Shown here piece after piece: positions 12,099-29,744 of a DNA stretch of 49,167 nt. A model generated the notes under the pieces. The model was not told the origin of the DNA. It ran no database searches and worked only from the letters and a program-made list of their open reading frames with translations. Made by a program: the position numbers and the translations under genes. The stretch is taken from NCBI GenBank assembly GCA_021831125.1, contig JAKBNI010000005.1, positions 1 through 49,167 of the forward strand, in the 5' to 3' direction. How positions within the stretch are numbered: position 1 is the stretch's first letter; every line of letters starts with the position of its first letter. The stretch comes from Actinomycetes bacterium (lineage in GTDB: Bacteria > Actinomycetota > Acidimicrobiia > Acidimicrobiales > RAAP-2).

Positions 12099-13778
12099 AT
12101 GGAACGCCACCCCACCCCGCGCAGCACCGCCGTCACCCTGGGACCCGAGAGGGCGCCCGCGCGCGCGATGCTGCGCGCGATGGGCCTTGGCGACGAGGAC
12201 ATGGGCAAGGCCCAGATCGGCGTGGCCTCGAGCTGGAACGAGGTCACCCCGTGCAACCTCCCCCTCGACCGGCTGGCCGACCGGGTGAAGGACGCGGTCC
12301 GGGCCGGGGGGGCGCTGCCCTTCGAGTTCGTCACCATCGCGGTCTCCGACGGGATCTCCATGGGACACGAGGGGATGCACGCCTCGCTCGTCTCGCGCGA
12401 GGTCATCGCCGACTCGGTCGAGACGGTGATGCACGCTGAGCGCTTCGACGCGATGGTCACCCTCGCCGGGTGCGACAAGAGCCTGCCGGGCATGCTCATG
12501 GCGGCCGCACGCCTCGACGTGCCGGCCGTCTTCCTCTACGGCGGGACTATCCTGCCCGGGCACCTCGACGACCGGGCCCTCGACATCACCTCGGTCTTCG
12601 AGGCCGTGGGCGCCCACGCCGTCGGCCAGATGAGCGACGAGGAGCTCAGAGCCATCGAGTGCGCGGCCTGCCCCGGTGAGGGGAGCTGTGCGGGCATGTT
12701 CACGGCCAACACCATGGCGAGCGTCGGCGAGGCGCTGGGGATGTCGCTGCTCGGCAGCGCGTCGGTGCCCTCGGTCGACCCGCGCCGCGACGCCTACGCC
12801 GCGGCCTCGGGCCGGGCCGTGCTCGATCTCCTCGACGCGGGGATCACGACCCGGCGCATCCTCACCCGCGAGGCCTTCGAGAACGCCATCGCCGTGGTGA
12901 TGGCCCTCGGCGGCTCGACCAACGCGGTGCTGCACCTGCTCGCCATCGCCCACGAGGCGCGCGTCGATCTCACCCTGGACGACTTCAACACGGTCGCGGC
13001 GAGGGTGCCCCACATCGCCGACACCAAGCCCCACGGCCGCTACCACATGAGCGACCTCGACGCGATCGGGGGGGTGCCGGTGGTGCTCGCGCACCTGCTC
13101 GAGCGCGGCCTCCTCCACGGTGACGCCCTGACCGTCGCGGGCACCACGATGGCCGAGGCCCTCGCGGACTACCGGGCCCGCCGTCCCGACGGGGAGGTCG
13201 TCCACGACCTCGACCACCCGATCCACGTCCAGGGCGGCATCGTCGTGCTCTCAGGCTCGCTCGCGCCCAAGGGCGCCGTCGTGAAGGTCGCCGGGCTCGA
13301 CCAGCTCCACTTCGAGGGGACCGCGCGGGTCTTCGACGGCGAGGTCGCCGCGATGGAGGCGATCCTCGCGGGCACCATCGAGCCCCAGACGGTCCTCGTC
13401 ATCCGCTACGAGGGACCCAAGGGCGGACCGGGCATGCGTGAGATGCTCGCGATCACCGGGGCCCTCAAGGGCGCCGGGCGGGGCGCCGACTGCGCCCTCG
13501 TGACCGACGGGCGCTTCAGCGGGGGCACCCACGGCTTCTGCGTGGGCCACGTCGCGCCCGAGGCGGTGGACGGTGGGCCGATCGCGCTCGTCGAGGACGG
13601 CGACCGGATCGTGATCGACGTCGACCGGCTCTCGATCGACCTCGACGTCGACCCGACCGAGCTCGCGGCGCGCGCCGGGCGCGTCGTCGCGCCGGCGCCG
13701 CGCTACACCACGGGCGTGCTCGAGAAGTTCGCGCGCCTGGCCCAGGGCGCCGAGAAGGGGGCGGTGACCAGCCGCTAG
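12099..13778 (+). CDS. ilvD: Dihydroxy-acid dehydratase
   Basis: A 559-aa enzyme that dehydrates dihydroxyisovalerate or dihydroxymethylvalerate to the 2-keto acids of valine/leucine and isoleucine synthesis. Iron-sulfur Cys ligands sit in [15 protein letters not shown] and the [14 protein letters not shown] segment. The C-terminal [19 protein letters not shown] segment is a family signature. Length is normal. It precedes the ilvB attenuator and ilvBNC but appears to have its own leaderless promoter, so ilvD expression may escape part of the attenuation unless transcription reads through from it. Confidence 0.97.
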   Translation: MERHPTPRSTAVTLGPERAPARAMLRAMGLGDEDMGKAQIGVASSWNEVTPCNLPLDRLADRVKDAVRAGGALPFEFVTIAVSDGISMGHEGMHASLVSREVIADSVETVMHAERFDAMVTLAGCDKSLPGMLMAAARLDVPAVFLYGGTILPGHLDDRALDITSVFEAVGAHAVGQMSDEELRAIECAACPGEGSCAGMFTANTMASVGEALGMSLLGSASVPSVDPRRDAYAAASGRAVLDLLDAGITTRRILTREAFENAIAVVMALGGSTNAVLHLLAIAHEARVDLTLDDFNTVAARVPHIADTKPHGRYHMSDLDAIGGVPVVLAHLLERGLLHGDALTVAGTTMAEALADYRARRPDGEVVHDLDHPIHVQGGIVVLSGSLAPKGAVVKVAGLDQLHFEGTARVFDGEVAAMEAILAGTIEPQTVLVIRYEGPKGGPGMREMLAITGALKGAGRGADCALVTDGRFSGGTHGFCVGHVAPEAVDGGPIALVEDGDRIVIDVDRLSIDLDVDPTELAARAGRVVAPAPRYTTGVLEKFARLAQGAEKGAVTSR

Positions 13779-13781
13779 GGG

Positions 13782-13810
13782 TTGTGCCCGGCCGGACCAG
13801 GCCCTAGACT
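13782..13810 (+). promoter_or_regulatory. Promoter of the ilvB leader
   Basis: TTGTGC (13782-13787), a 17-nt spacer and TAGACT (13805-13810). The leader-peptide GTG follows 7 nt after the -10 box, so the transcript should begin at or beside the leader start codon. Confidence 0.65.
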
Positions 13811-13817
13811 CGCCCTC

Positions 13818-13865
13818 GTGAGGAGTCGTCGACTGTCCGTGGTAGTAGGAGACCGGCGCCTCTAG
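13818..13865 (+). CDS. ilvB leader peptide (attenuation)
   Basis: A 15-codon [18 protein letters not shown] then TAG, lying between a promoter and an intrinsic terminator before ilvBNC. Three consecutive Val codons and Leu codons make it a sensor of charged Val/Leu tRNA. Its GTG is 7 nt from the -10 box, so it would be read from a leaderless mRNA. The last sense codons and stop overlap one arm of a possible antiterminator (13858-13863). A ribosome finishing the peptide would hide that arm; one stalled at Val/Leu codons would expose it. Attenuators before ilvB are known in Actinobacteria; this one is called from sequence only. Confidence 0.75.
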   Translation: MRSRRLSVVVGDRRL

Positions 13866-13891
13866 TCACGTCCCGACGTCGTACCAGAGGC
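13858..13891 (+). promoter_or_regulatory. Candidate antiterminator pairing upstream of ilvB
   Basis: GCCTCT at 13858-13863 (end of the leader ORF) is complementary to AGAGGC at 13886-13891, which overlaps the 5' arm of the terminator stem. The two structures exclude each other, as attenuation requires. A short ACGT/ACGT hairpin between them could extend the fold. Confidence 0.5.
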
Positions 13892-13916
13892 CTCCCGCAA
13901 CGGGAGGCCTTTTTTC
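13888..13916 (+). terminator. Intrinsic terminator/attenuator before ilvB
   Basis: A perfect 10-bp stem AGGCCTCCCG / CGGGAGGCCT with a CAA loop, followed by a run of T broken by one C. It lies 26 nt before the ilvB start and is the classical attenuator position. Confidence 0.85.
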
Positions 13917-13941
13917 TTATCCCGACCAGCGAAGGAGCCCC

Positions 13942-15650
13942 GTGGAGATCACCGGAGCCCAAGCCCTCATCAAGAGCCTCGAGCACGAGGGCGTCGAGGT
14001 CGTCTTCGGCCTGCCCGGCGGGGCGATCCTGCCGGTCTACGACCCCATCCTCGACTCGCCCATCCGCCACATCCTGGTGCGCCACGAGCAGGGCGCCGGC
14101 CACATGGCCGAGGGCTACGCGCTCGCGACCGGCCGGCCCGGCGTCGCGATGGTCACGAGCGGACCGGGCGCGACCAACATCGTCACCCCCATCGCCAACG
14201 CCCATATGGACTCGACGCCCCTCGTGGTGGTGACCGGCCAGGTGGCGCGCGCCGCCATCGGCACCGACGCCTTCCAAGAGTGCGACATCACCGGGATCAC
14301 GATGGGGATCACCAAGCACAACTTCCTCGTCACCTCCGCGAGCGAGATCCCCCGGGCCATCGCCGCGGCCTTCCACCTCGCCACGACCGGGCGACCCGGG
14401 CCGGTGCTCGTCGACCTGCCCAAGGACGTCGCCCAGTCGACGATGGAGTGGTGGTACCCCGCGGGCGTGGAGGAGCTCGACCTTCCGGGGTACCGGCCCC
14501 TCGCCGGGGTCGACGAGGCCGCGCTCGAGCGCGCCGCGGCCCTGCTCGCGACCTCGGAGCGGCCCGTCCTCTACGTCGGCGGCGGGGTGTTGAAGGCCCG
14601 GGCCCACGAGCAGCTGCGCGCCTTCGCCGAGCGCACGCGCATCCCCGTCGTCACGACCCTCATGGCCCGTGGGGCCTTCCCCGACAGCCACGAGCTGGCC
14701 CTCGGGATGCCCGGCATGCACGGCACCTACGCCGCGGTGACGGCCATCCAGCGCGCCGACCTCCTCATCGCGGTGGGCACCCGCTTCGACGATCGCGTGA
14801 CCGGGCGGGTCTCGGCCTTCGCGCCGGGGGCCAAGGTCATCCACGTCGACATCGACGCGGCCGAGATCAACAAGATCCGCCACGCCGAGGTGGCGCTGCG
14901 CGCCGACGCCGCCGGCGCCCTCGGCGCGCTCGAGGAGATGGGCGCCGCGCCCGCCAACCTCGACGTCTGGTGGAAGGAGATCCGCACCTGGCAGGAGAGC
15001 TACCCGCTCACCTACGACCCACCGGCCGAGGCGGGGCCCCTGCGCCCCCAGCAGGTCATCGAGTCGATCCACGCGGCCTCGCCCGAGGGCACCGTGGTCG
15101 CGGCCGGGGTGGGCCAGCACCAGATGTGGGCCAGTCAGTTCTGGCGCTTCGAGGAGCCGGGCACCTGGATTAACTCCGGGGGCGCGGGCACGATGGGCTT
15201 CGGCGTGCCGGCCGCCATCGGCGCGAAGGTCGGACGCCCGGAGCGCACCGTGTGGTGCATCGACGGCGACGGCTGCTTCCAGATGACCGCTCAGGAGCTC
15301 ACCACGGCGCGCGCCGAGGGCATCCCGATCAAGGTGGCCATCCTCAACAACGCCTACCTGGGCATGGTCCGCCAGTGGCAGGAGATGTTCTACGAGGAGC
15401 GCTACAGCGAGGTCTACCTCAACGCCGACCTGCCCGACTACGTCAAGTGGGCCGAGGCGATGGGCTGCGTGGGACTTCGCGCGCGCACGCCAGACGAGAT
15501 GCGCGCCGCGATCGAGGAGGCCAACGCCATCACCGACGTGCCGGTCGTGGTGGACTTTCGCACCGACACCTCTGAGAAGGTCTTCCCGATGGTCGCGGCC
15601 GGCGCCAGCAACGACGACATCATGGTCCACCCCTCCCAGAGGGGGCGCGC

Positions 15651-15654
<4 letters not shown>
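13942..15654 (+). CDS. ilvB: Acetolactate synthase large (catalytic) subunit
   Basis: A 570-aa TPP-dependent enzyme that condenses pyruvate with pyruvate or 2-ketobutyrate, the first common step to Val, Leu and Ile. The N-terminus holds [14 protein letters not shown] and the catalytic Glu49 in [13 protein letters not shown]. The C-terminal TPP-binding segment begins [12 protein letters not shown] and ends at [12 protein letters not shown]. The GTG start has a GAAGGAG Shine-Dalgarno about 5 nt upstream. It is preceded by the leader-peptide attenuator, and its stop overlaps ilvN (GTGA), so IlvB and IlvN are made together. Confidence 0.97.
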
Positions 15655-17236
<1,582 letters not shown>

Positions 17237-17237
17237 G

Positions 17238-20534
<3,297 letters not shown>

Positions 20535-20548
20535 ACGGCCCTGCGCCC

Positions 20549-20554
20549 TAGTCT
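20549..20554 (+). promoter_or_regulatory. Candidate -10 box of serA
   Basis: TAGTCT, 25 nt before the serA GTG, with an AAAGG Shine-Dalgarno (20569-20573) in between. This gives a short normal leader. Confidence 0.45.
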
Positions 20555-20579
20555 GGGTGCTCCGACGGAAAGGTTGAAC

Positions 20580-22154
20580 GTGGCCCGAGTTCTAGTGACC
20601 GAACCCATCGCCGAGTCCGGCCTGGCCAAGCTGCGCGAGGCCGGTCACGAGGTCGACGTGCGCCTGGGCCTCTCGGCGGCCGAGCTGCTCGAGGCGGTCG
20701 AGGGAGCCAACGCGCTCATCATCCGCTCAGCCACCACGGTCGACGCCCCCACCCTCGAGGCCGCGACCGACCTGGTCGTGGTGGGTCGGGCCGGGATCGG
20801 CCTCGACAACGTCGACGTCACCCGGGCCACCGAGCTCGGTGTGATGGTGGTGAACGCGCCGGTCTCGAACATCCTCTCGGCGGCCGAGCAGACGATGGCC
20901 CTCCTGCTCGCCCAGGCCCGCAACATCCCCCAGGCCCACACCGCCCTCACCGGGGGCAAGTGGGAGCGCTCGAAGTGGGAGGGCGTCGAGCTGCACGGCA
21001 AGACGCTCGGCATCGTGGGGCTGGGCAAGATCGGGGCCCTCGTCGCCCAGCGCGCCCTGGCCTTCGGGATGCGCCTGGTCGCCTACGACCCCTTCATCAC
21101 CGAGGAGCGGGCCCGCCACATGGGCGTGGAGCTCGTGGACTTCGACGACCTGCTGGCCCAGAGCGACTTCATCACGATCCACCTGCCCAAGAACAAGGAG
21201 ACGCTGGGCCTGTTCAACGCGGCAAGTCTGGCCAAGACCAAGCCCGGCGTGCGCATCATCAACGTCGCCCGGGGCGGCCTGGTCGACGAGGCCGACCTCG
21301 CCGAGGCCATCCGCTCGGGCCACGTGCAGGGCGCGGCCCTCGACGTGTTCGAGAAGGAGCCGACCACCGAGTCGCCGCTCTTCGAACTGCCGTCGGTGGT
21401 CGTGGTGCCCCACCTGGGCGCCTCGACGGCCGAGGCCCAGGACAAGGCCGGGGTGACCATCGCCGAGCAGGTCGAGCTCGCCCTCGCCGGGGACTTCGTG
21501 CCCTTCGCGGTGAACGTGTCGGCCGGCGAGGTCTCCAACTCGGTGCGACCCTTCATGGGACTGGCCGAGCTGCTCGGTCGCTTCATCGGCGGGCTGCTCG
21601 ACGGTCAGCCGGCCGACCTCGAGGTCGTCTACCACGGCGAGCTCGCCGGGGCCGGCACCAAGATCCTCACCCTGTGCGCCCTGAAGGGCCTGCTCTCGGC
21701 CACCGGACAGGAGGGGGTCTCGTTCGTCAACGCCCCCCAGCTCGCGGCCGACCGCGGCCTGGCCTTCACCGAGCGCTCCTCGCGCGAGGCGCCCGAGTAC
21801 GTGAACCTGATCACCGTGCGCTCCGACGGCCACGCCGTGTCGGGGACCCTCATGACGATCGGGACCCGGGTCGAGACCCGGATCGTGGCCGTGGACGGCC
21901 ACGCCGTCGAGATCGAGCCCAAGGCCTCGATGCTCGTCGTGCACAACGACGACCGCCCGGGGATGATCGGCCTCGTGGGCACCGCGCTCGGCGAGGCCGG
22001 GATCTCCATCGAGTCGATGGCCGTGGGGCCGGACCCGCGGGACCACTCGGCCCTCATGGTGCTCTCCACCGTCGAGCCGACGCCCCCGGAGGTGATCGAG
22101 TCGCTGCGCGCGACGACGGGCATCCAGGACATCCACCTGATCGCCCTGCGCTGA
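20580..22154 (+). CDS. serA: D-3-phosphoglycerate dehydrogenase (long form)
   Basis: A 524-aa type 1 enzyme, first step of serine synthesis. Substrate/NAD domains carry GRAGIGLDNVDV, the Rossmann motif GIVGLGKIG, the catalytic Arg in INVARGGLVDE, and Glu/His near VVPHLGAST. The extra ASB domain (about 315-450) and the C-terminal ACT domain (from about 453, VHNDDRPGMIGLVG) are the mycobacterial arrangement that allows serine feedback. A TTG 6 nt upstream directly abuts the AAAGG and is too close, so the GTG at 20580 is preferred. It lies between ilv and leu genes, as in other Actinobacteria. Confidence 0.96.
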   Translation: MARVLVTEPIAESGLAKLREAGHEVDVRLGLSAAELLEAVEGANALIIRSATTVDAPTLEAATDLVVVGRAGIGLDNVDVTRATELGVMVVNAPVSNILSAAEQTMALLLAQARNIPQAHTALTGGKWERSKWEGVELHGKTLGIVGLGKIGALVAQRALAFGMRLVAYDPFITEERARHMGVELVDFDDLLAQSDFITIHLPKNKETLGLFNAASLAKTKPGVRIINVARGGLVDEADLAEAIRSGHVQGAALDVFEKEPTTESPLFELPSVVVVPHLGASTAEAQDKAGVTIAEQVELALAGDFVPFAVNVSAGEVSNSVRPFMGLAELLGRFIGGLLDGQPADLEVVYHGELAGAGTKILTLCALKGLLSATGQEGVSFVNAPQLAADRGLAFTERSSREAPEYVNLITVRSDGHAVSGTLMTIGTRVETRIVAVDGHAVEIEPKASMLVVHNDDRPGMIGLVGTALGEAGISIESMAVGPDPRDHSALMVLSTVEPTPPEVIESLRATTGIQDIHLIALR

Positions 22155-22173
22155 GCCCGCGGGGTGCGAGCCC

Positions 22174-23148
22174 CTAGGACATCAGGCTCACGAGGTCGAC
22201 GCGCTCCATCACCTCGGGGGTGAGGAGGGGCACCACCTCGAGCGCGGCCATGTTCTGGCGGACCTGCTCGACCCTCGAGGCGCCGGTGATCACGGTCGAG
22301 ACGTGGGGGTTCTTCACGCACCACGCGAGGGCGAACTGGGCGAGGGGGACGTCGAGCTCGTCGGCGATGCGCTTCAGCTCGCGCACCTGGGCCTGGCGGG
22401 TCTCATTGGTCACGTGCTGACGGATCCACTCGTAGCCGGGCAGCGCCGCGCGCGACCCTTCCGGGACGCCGTCGAGGTACTTGCCGGTGAGCGCCCCGCT
22501 CGCGAGCGGCGACCAGATCGTCGTGCCGAGGCCGATGTCCTCGTAGAGGCGGGCGTACTCCTTCTCCACGCGGTCGCGATGGAGGATGTTGTACTCGGGC
22601 TGCTCCATGAGCGGCTTGTGCAGGTGGTGGCGCTCGGCGATCTCGTAGGCGGCGCGGATCTCGTCGGCCGTCCACTCCGAGGTGCCCCAGTAGAGGGCTT
22701 GGCCCCGGTCGATGATGTCGCTCATCGCCCAGACGGTCTCTTCGATCGGGGTGTTCTTGTCGGCGCGGTGGCAGAAGAGCAGGTCGACGAAGTCGAGCCC
22801 GAGGCGCTCGAGCGACCCGTCGATCGCCTGGAGCAGGTACTTGCGATTGAGCGTGTTGCGCATGTTGGGCATCTCGTGCAGGCCCCAGAAGAGCTTGGTG
22901 GAGATCACGTACTCGTGCCGGGCCCAGCCCAGCTCGCGGATCGCCGCGCCCATCACCTGCTCGGACTCGCCCGCGGCGTAGGCCTCGGCGTTGTCGAAGA
23001 AGTTGACTCCGGCCTCTTTGGCCACGCTCATGCACTCGACGGCCTGGGCGGTGGACTTGATCTGGTCGGAGTTGGCGAAGGTCACCCACGACCCGAACGA
23101 CAACACACTGACCTTGAGGCCGGAACGGCCCAGGCGACGGTACTCCAT
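22174..23148 (-). CDS. Aldo/keto reductase, voltage-gated K+ channel beta-subunit-like (AKR6) type
   Basis: A 324-aa NADPH-dependent (beta/alpha)8 oxidoreductase. It begins [19 protein letters not shown]; catalytic residues lie in FFDNAEAY (Asp, Tyr), STKLFWG (Lys) and LLFCHRAD (His). Coenzyme-binding residues are in the C-terminal [16 protein letters not shown]. The segment order resembles KCNAB/YghZ-type reductases. Physiological substrate unknown. A strong Shine-Dalgarno AGGAGG lies just before the ATG, unlike the leaderless genes around it. It is convergent with serA, with a 19-nt gap. Confidence 0.9.
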   Translation of the reverse strand: MEYRRLGRSGLKVSVLSFGSWVTFANSDQIKSTAQAVECMSVAKEAGVNFFDNAEAYAAGESEQVMGAAIRELGWARHEYVISTKLFWGLHEMPNMRNTLNRKYLLQAIDGSLERLGLDFVDLLFCHRADKNTPIEETVWAMSDIIDRGQALYWGTSEWTADEIRAAYEIAERHHLHKPLMEQPEYNILHRDRVEKEYARLYEDIGLGTTIWSPLASGALTGKYLDGVPEGSRAALPGYEWIRQHVTNETRQAQVRELKRIADELDVPLAQFALAWCVKNPHVSTVITGASRVEQVRQNMAALEVVPLLTPEVMERVDLVSLMS

Positions 23149-23175
23149 CTCTTCCTCCTGTGGTGTGGGGCCGAG

Positions 23176-25783
<2,608 letters not shown>

Positions 25784-25787
<4 letters not shown>

Positions 25788-27190
25788 GGGGCCACCTCGG
25801 CGGGGGCGGCGAAGCGCCCGGCGATCGCGGTCGCCGCGGCCACGGCCGGTGAGACGAGGTGGGTGCGCCCGCCCCGGCCCTGGCGGCCCTCGAAGTTGCG
25901 ATTCGAGGTCGACGCGCAGCGCTGGCCGGGCTTGAGCTGGTCGGGGTTCATGCCCAGGCACATCGAGCACCCCGGCTCGCGCCACTCGAACCCGGCCGCG
26001 GCGAAGACCCGGTCGAGGCCCTCGGCCTCGGCCGCCGCCTTCACCCGGTGCGAGCCGGGCACCACGAGGGCGCGCACGCCCGCGGCGACCGAGCGCCCCG
26101 CGACCACGGCCGCCGCCGCGCGCAGGTCCTCGAGGCGCGAGTTGGTGCACGAGCCGATGAACACGACGTCCACGCCCACCTCGCGCAGCGGGGTACCGGG
26201 CGTGAGGCCCATGTAGGCGAGGGCCCGCTCGACGGCGTCGCGCTCCTCGTCCGAGCCGGCGTCTTCGGGCGAGGGCACCACGCCGTCGAGCGCGACGACC
26301 TGGGCCGGGTTCGTGCCCCAGGTCACCCGGGGCGAGAGGGCGGCCGCGTCGATGACGACCTCGGCGTCGAAGGCGGCGTCGTCGTCCGAGACGTAGGTGC
26401 GCCACCGCGCGGCCGCCTCGTCGAAGGGCGGGCCCTCGGGTACGCCGGGCCGGCCGCGCAGGTACTCGATCGTGGTCTCGTCGACGGCGATGAGCCCGGC
26501 GCGGGCGCCCGCCTCGATCGACATGTTGCACACCGTCATGCGGCCCTCCATCGAGAGGGCGCGGATCGCCTCGCCGCGGTACTCGATGACGTGGCCGGCG
26601 CCGCCGCCGGTGCCGAGGCGCTCGATAATCGCGAGCACCAGGTCCTTTGCGCTGACCCCGGGCGCGAGACGGCCCTCGAGGGTCACGGCCATGGTGCGCG
26701 CGCGCTGCTGGGGGAGGGTCTGGGTGGCGAGTACGTGCTCGACCTCGCTCGTGCCGATCCCGAAGGCCAGCGCCCCGAGGGCGCCGTGGGTCGAGGTGTG
26801 CGAGTCGCCGCAGACGATGGTCATCCCGGGCTGGGAGACCCCGAGCTCGGGGCCGATCACGTGGACGATGCCCTGGTTGGCGTCGCCGCGGGGGAAGAGG
26901 GTCACGCCGAACTCGGCGCAGTTCTCCTCGAGCACCTCGAGCTGGCGGCGCGAGACGGGGTCGGCGACCGGAACCGCCGGGGGGTCGGTGGGGACGTTGT
27001 GGTCGGCCGTCGCGAGGGTTCGGTCGGGCCGGCGCACCCGCCGGCCGTTCAGGCGCAGCCCGTCGAAGGCCTGAGGGCTCGTGACCTCGTGGACCAGGTG
27101 TAGGTCGATGTAGAGGAGGGTCGGCTCGCCGGGGGGCGTCGCGACGACGTGCTCGTCAAAGAGCTTGTCGTAGAGGGTGCGCCCGCCCAC
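25784..27190 (-). CDS. leuC: 3-Isopropylmalate dehydratase large subunit
   Basis: A 468-aa aconitase-family enzyme that isomerises 2- to 3-isopropylmalate with a [4Fe-4S] cluster. Cluster Cys ligands lie in GSCTNSR and in the pair [10 protein letters not shown]; further signatures are [12 protein letters not shown] at the N-terminus and [18 protein letters not shown]. Its GTG start immediately follows the greA stop codon with no gap, so translation probably depends on ribosomes finishing greA. leuD overlaps downstream. Confidence 0.96.
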
Positions 27191-27667
27191 CTAGCGGATC
27201 CCGGCGATGCGCACGCGCAGCGTGCCCGAGGGGGCCTCGTACTCGACCGAGTCGCCGACGCGGCGCCCGAGGAGGGCCTCGCCCAGGGGCGAGGAGGGCG
27301 AGGCCACCGCCACGCCCTCGGTGCGCTCCTCGATCGAGCCGATGAAGAACTCCTGGGCGTCGTCGTCGGCGTCGCCGTCGTAGACGACCGAGACGATCGA
27401 CGCGTGCTGGACGACCCCGGCGTTCTCGTCGCGCTCGACGATCTCGTGGTTGCGGATCACCTGGTCGATCTGGCGGATGCGCGACTCCATCTTGCCCTGC
27501 TCGTCCTTGGCGGCGTGGTAGTCGCCGTTCTCCGACAGGTCACCCAGGGCGCGGGCCGCCTCGATGACCCGGGCGATGTCGGTGCGCCCGACGGTCGTCA
27601 GGTGGGTGTACTCGGCCCTCAGCTTCTCGAGGGTCTCTCGGGTTATGCGGTGGACGGAGTCGGACAT
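27191..27667 (-). CDS. greA: Transcription elongation factor GreA
   Basis: A 158-aa factor that binds the RNA polymerase secondary channel and stimulates cleavage of backtracked RNA. The N-terminal coiled coil carries the acidic tip segment [16 protein letters not shown] (Asp/Glu residues for cleavage), followed by an FKBP-like C-terminal domain (from about residue 80, [12 protein letters not shown]). The ATG has GAGG upstream and a TAGAAT -10 box 25 nt before it. An in-frame ATG 27 nt further upstream lies within that -10 region and is unlikely. First gene of a greA-leuC-leuD operon. Confidence 0.93.
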   Translation of the reverse strand: MSDSVHRITRETLEKLRAEYTHLTTVGRTDIARVIEAARALGDLSENGDYHAAKDEQGKMESRIRQIDQVIRNHEIVERDENAGVVQHASIVSVVYDGDADDDAQEFFIGSIEERTEGVAVASPSSPLGEALLGRRVGDSVEYEAPSGTLRVRIAGIR

Positions 27668-27692
27668 GGCTACCTCGACTGGTGGATAGACC

Positions 27693-27698
27693 ATTCTA
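27693..27698 (-). promoter_or_regulatory. Candidate -10 box of the greA-leuCD operon
   Basis: TAGAAT on the minus strand, 25 nt before the greA ATG, which has its own GAGG Shine-Dalgarno. Divergent from the leuB promoter. Confidence 0.45.
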
Positions 27699-27725
27699 CC
27701 GGCGGGCCCCGTGACGCACCCGGGT

Positions 27726-27754
27726 TTGCCCCGGTCAACGGCCTCGACCAGAAT
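27726..27754 (+). promoter_or_regulatory. Candidate promoter of leuB (leaderless)
   Basis: TTGCCC (27726-27731), a 17-nt spacer and CAGAAT (27749-27754), ending 6 nt before the leuB ATG. No Shine-Dalgarno sequence. Confidence 0.5.
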
Positions 27755-27760
27755 GGACCG

Positions 27761-28792
27761 ATGAGCGACACCCACCGCCCGACGCCCCATCGCGTCGCCG
27801 TCATCGGCGGCGACGGCATCGGACCGGAGGTCACCGCGGCCGCCCTCGAGGTCGTGCGCGCCGCCGGGGTGGCGCTCGAGACGACCGACTTCGACCTGGG
27901 GGCCGCCCGGTACCTGCGCGACGGCACGGTCCTCGACGACGCGACCCTCGCCGAGCTGCGCGGCTTCGACGCGATCCTGCTGGGTGCGGTCGGCCCGGCG
28001 ATCGGCGACGCCCGCGTGCCCCCGGGGATCCTCGAGCGGGGCCTCTTGTTGCGCCTGCGCTTCGAGCTCGACCTCTACGTCAACTACCGACCCTTCGCCG
28101 GGGTGGCCGGCTCGCTCGCCGAGGGGTGCCGCTTCGCGATCGTGCGCGAGAACACCGAGGGCCCCTACGCCGGCGAGGGGGGGCGGCTGCGCGCGGGCAC
28201 GCCCCACGAGGTGGCGACCCAGGGCTCGGTCAACACCCGCTTCGGGGTCGAGCGCTGCGTGCGCTACGCGTTCGAGCGCGCCGCGCGTCTCGAGTCGCCC
28301 CGGCTCACCCTGGTGCACAAGACCAACGTCCTCACCTTCGCCGGCGACCTCTGGCAGCGGGTCGTGCACGAGGTCGCCCGGGACCACCCGGCGGTGGCGC
28401 TCGACTACCACCACGTCGACGCCGCCTGCATCTACCTCGTCGAGGACCCGGCACGCTACGGCGTGATCGTCACCGACAACCTCTTCGGCGACATCCTCTC
28501 GGACCTGGCCGGGGCCGTCTCGGGCGGGATTGGCTTCGCCGCCAGCGCCAACCTGAACCCCGCGCGCACCGGCCCCTCGCTCTTCGAGCCGGTCCACGGC
28601 GCGGCCCACGACATCGCCGGCACCGGACGGGCCAACCCACTGGCGGCGGTCTCCTCGGCCGCCTTGATGCTCGAGCACCTGGGCGAGGAGGCGGCCGCGC
28701 GGCGGGTCGCCGCGGCGGTGGCAGACTTTGACGGTGACCCCTCGTCCCTCGGGACGGCCGGGGTCACGGCGTGGCTCCTAGAGAGGGTGTAA
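27761..28792 (+). CDS. leuB: 3-Isopropylmalate dehydrogenase
   Basis: A 343-aa NAD-dependent beta-decarboxylating dehydrogenase, third step to leucine. Visible: GGDGIGPEV at the N-terminus, substrate Arg residues in [31 protein letters not shown], Lys in LVHKTNVL and metal Asp in [15 protein letters not shown] and [12 protein letters not shown]. Short relative to Gram-negative LeuB but normal for Actinobacteria. Start ATG sits 6 nt from a -10-like box. Its stop overlaps the ilvE ATG (TAATG), so leuB and ilvE form an operon. Confidence 0.95.
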   Translation: MSDTHRPTPHRVAVIGGDGIGPEVTAAALEVVRAAGVALETTDFDLGAARYLRDGTVLDDATLAELRGFDAILLGAVGPAIGDARVPPGILERGLLLRLRFELDLYVNYRPFAGVAGSLAEGCRFAIVRENTEGPYAGEGGRLRAGTPHEVATQGSVNTRFGVERCVRYAFERAARLESPRLTLVHKTNVLTFAGDLWQRVVHEVARDHPAVALDYHHVDAACIYLVEDPARYGVIVTDNLFGDILSDLAGAVSGGIGFAASANLNPARTGPSLFEPVHGAAHDIAGTGRANPLAAVSSAALMLEHLGEEAAARRVAAAVADFDGDPSSLGTAGVTAWLLERV

Positions 28793-29718
28793 TGGCGATA
28801 CCGGAGACCTCGAAGATCTGGATGGACGGCAAGCTCGTCGACTGGCGTGACGCCACGACCCACGTGCTCACCCACACCCTCCACTACGGCACGGGAGCCT
28901 TCGAGGGCATCCGGGCCTACCCGACGGCCGCGGGCCCCGCGGTGTTCCGCCTGCGCGACCACATGAGGCGCTTGCTCGCCAGCTGCAAGATCCTCATGAT
29001 CGACGTCGACTACACCCTCGACGAGCTCTGCGACGCCGCCAAGGAGGTCGTGCGCGCCAACGAGCTGACCGAGGGGTGCTACATCCGGCCCCTCGTCTAC
29101 CTCGGCTACGGCGAGATGGGGGTCAACCCCCTCTCGGCGCCGGTCAACGTCGCGATCGCCGCCTGGCCGTGGGGGGCGTACCTCGGCGACGAGGGCGTGG
29201 CCCAGGGCGTGCGGATGAAGATCTCCTCGTGGGTGCGCCACCACCCCAACGCCATGCCCACGGCCTCCAAGACCATCGGCGGCTACGTCAACTCCTCGCT
29301 CGCCAAGGCCGAGGCGATCAAGGCCGGATACGACGAGGCGATCATGCTCGGCCACGACGGGCGCATCAGCGAGTGCACGGGGGAGAACCTCTTCATCGTG
29401 CGCGACGGCCAGCTCCTCACCCCCCCGCCCAGCGAGGCCGGGGCGCTGCGCGGGATCACCCAGGCGAGCGTGGCGCGCCTCGCGGGCGACCTCGGCCACG
29501 CGGTCACCTACGAGACCCTGCGCCGCGACGACCTCTACCTCTGCGAGGAGGCCTTCCTCACCGGCACGGCCGCCGAGGTCGTGCCAATCCGCTCGGTCGA
29601 CGACCGCGTGGTCGGCGACGGCACGCCGGGGCCCCTCACGCGCGAGATCCAGCGTCTCTACCACCGCGTCGTGCGCGGCGAGGAGCCGGCCTACGAGGAG
29701 TGGCTCGACCGGGTCTAG
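28792..29718 (+). CDS. ilvE: Branched-chain amino acid aminotransferase
   Basis: A 308-aa fold-type IV PLP enzyme catalysing the last step of Val, Leu and Ile synthesis. Visible: THTLHYGTGAFEGIRAY, the PLP Lys in TASKTIGGYVNSSLAK, the Glu in ECTGENLFIV and LTGTAAEV near the C-terminus. The ATG overlaps the leuB stop by 1 nt and has GAGAGGG 5 nt upstream. A GTG 21 nt earlier in the same frame is less likely. It completes the branched-chain pathway in this window apart from threonine deaminase. Confidence 0.95.
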   Translation: MAIPETSKIWMDGKLVDWRDATTHVLTHTLHYGTGAFEGIRAYPTAAGPAVFRLRDHMRRLLASCKILMIDVDYTLDELCDAAKEVVRANELTEGCYIRPLVYLGYGEMGVNPLSAPVNVAIAAWPWGAYLGDEGVAQGVRMKISSWVRHHPNAMPTASKTIGGYVNSSLAKAEAIKAGYDEAIMLGHDGRISECTGENLFIVRDGQLLTPPPSEAGALRGITQASVARLAGDLGHAVTYETLRRDDLYLCEEAFLTGTAAEVVPIRSVDDRVVGDGTPGPLTREIQRLYHRVVRGEEPAYEEWLDRV

Positions 29719-29731
29719 GCCGCGCCAGGGG

Positions 29732-29737
29732 TAACCT
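29732..29737 (+). promoter_or_regulatory. Candidate -10 box (leaderless) of the 153-aa gene and acd
   Basis: TAACCT lies 7 nt before the GTG at 29745, in the 26-nt gap after ilvE. It would serve both the hypothetical gene and acd. Confidence 0.5.
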
Positions 29738-29744
29738 CGTTCCC

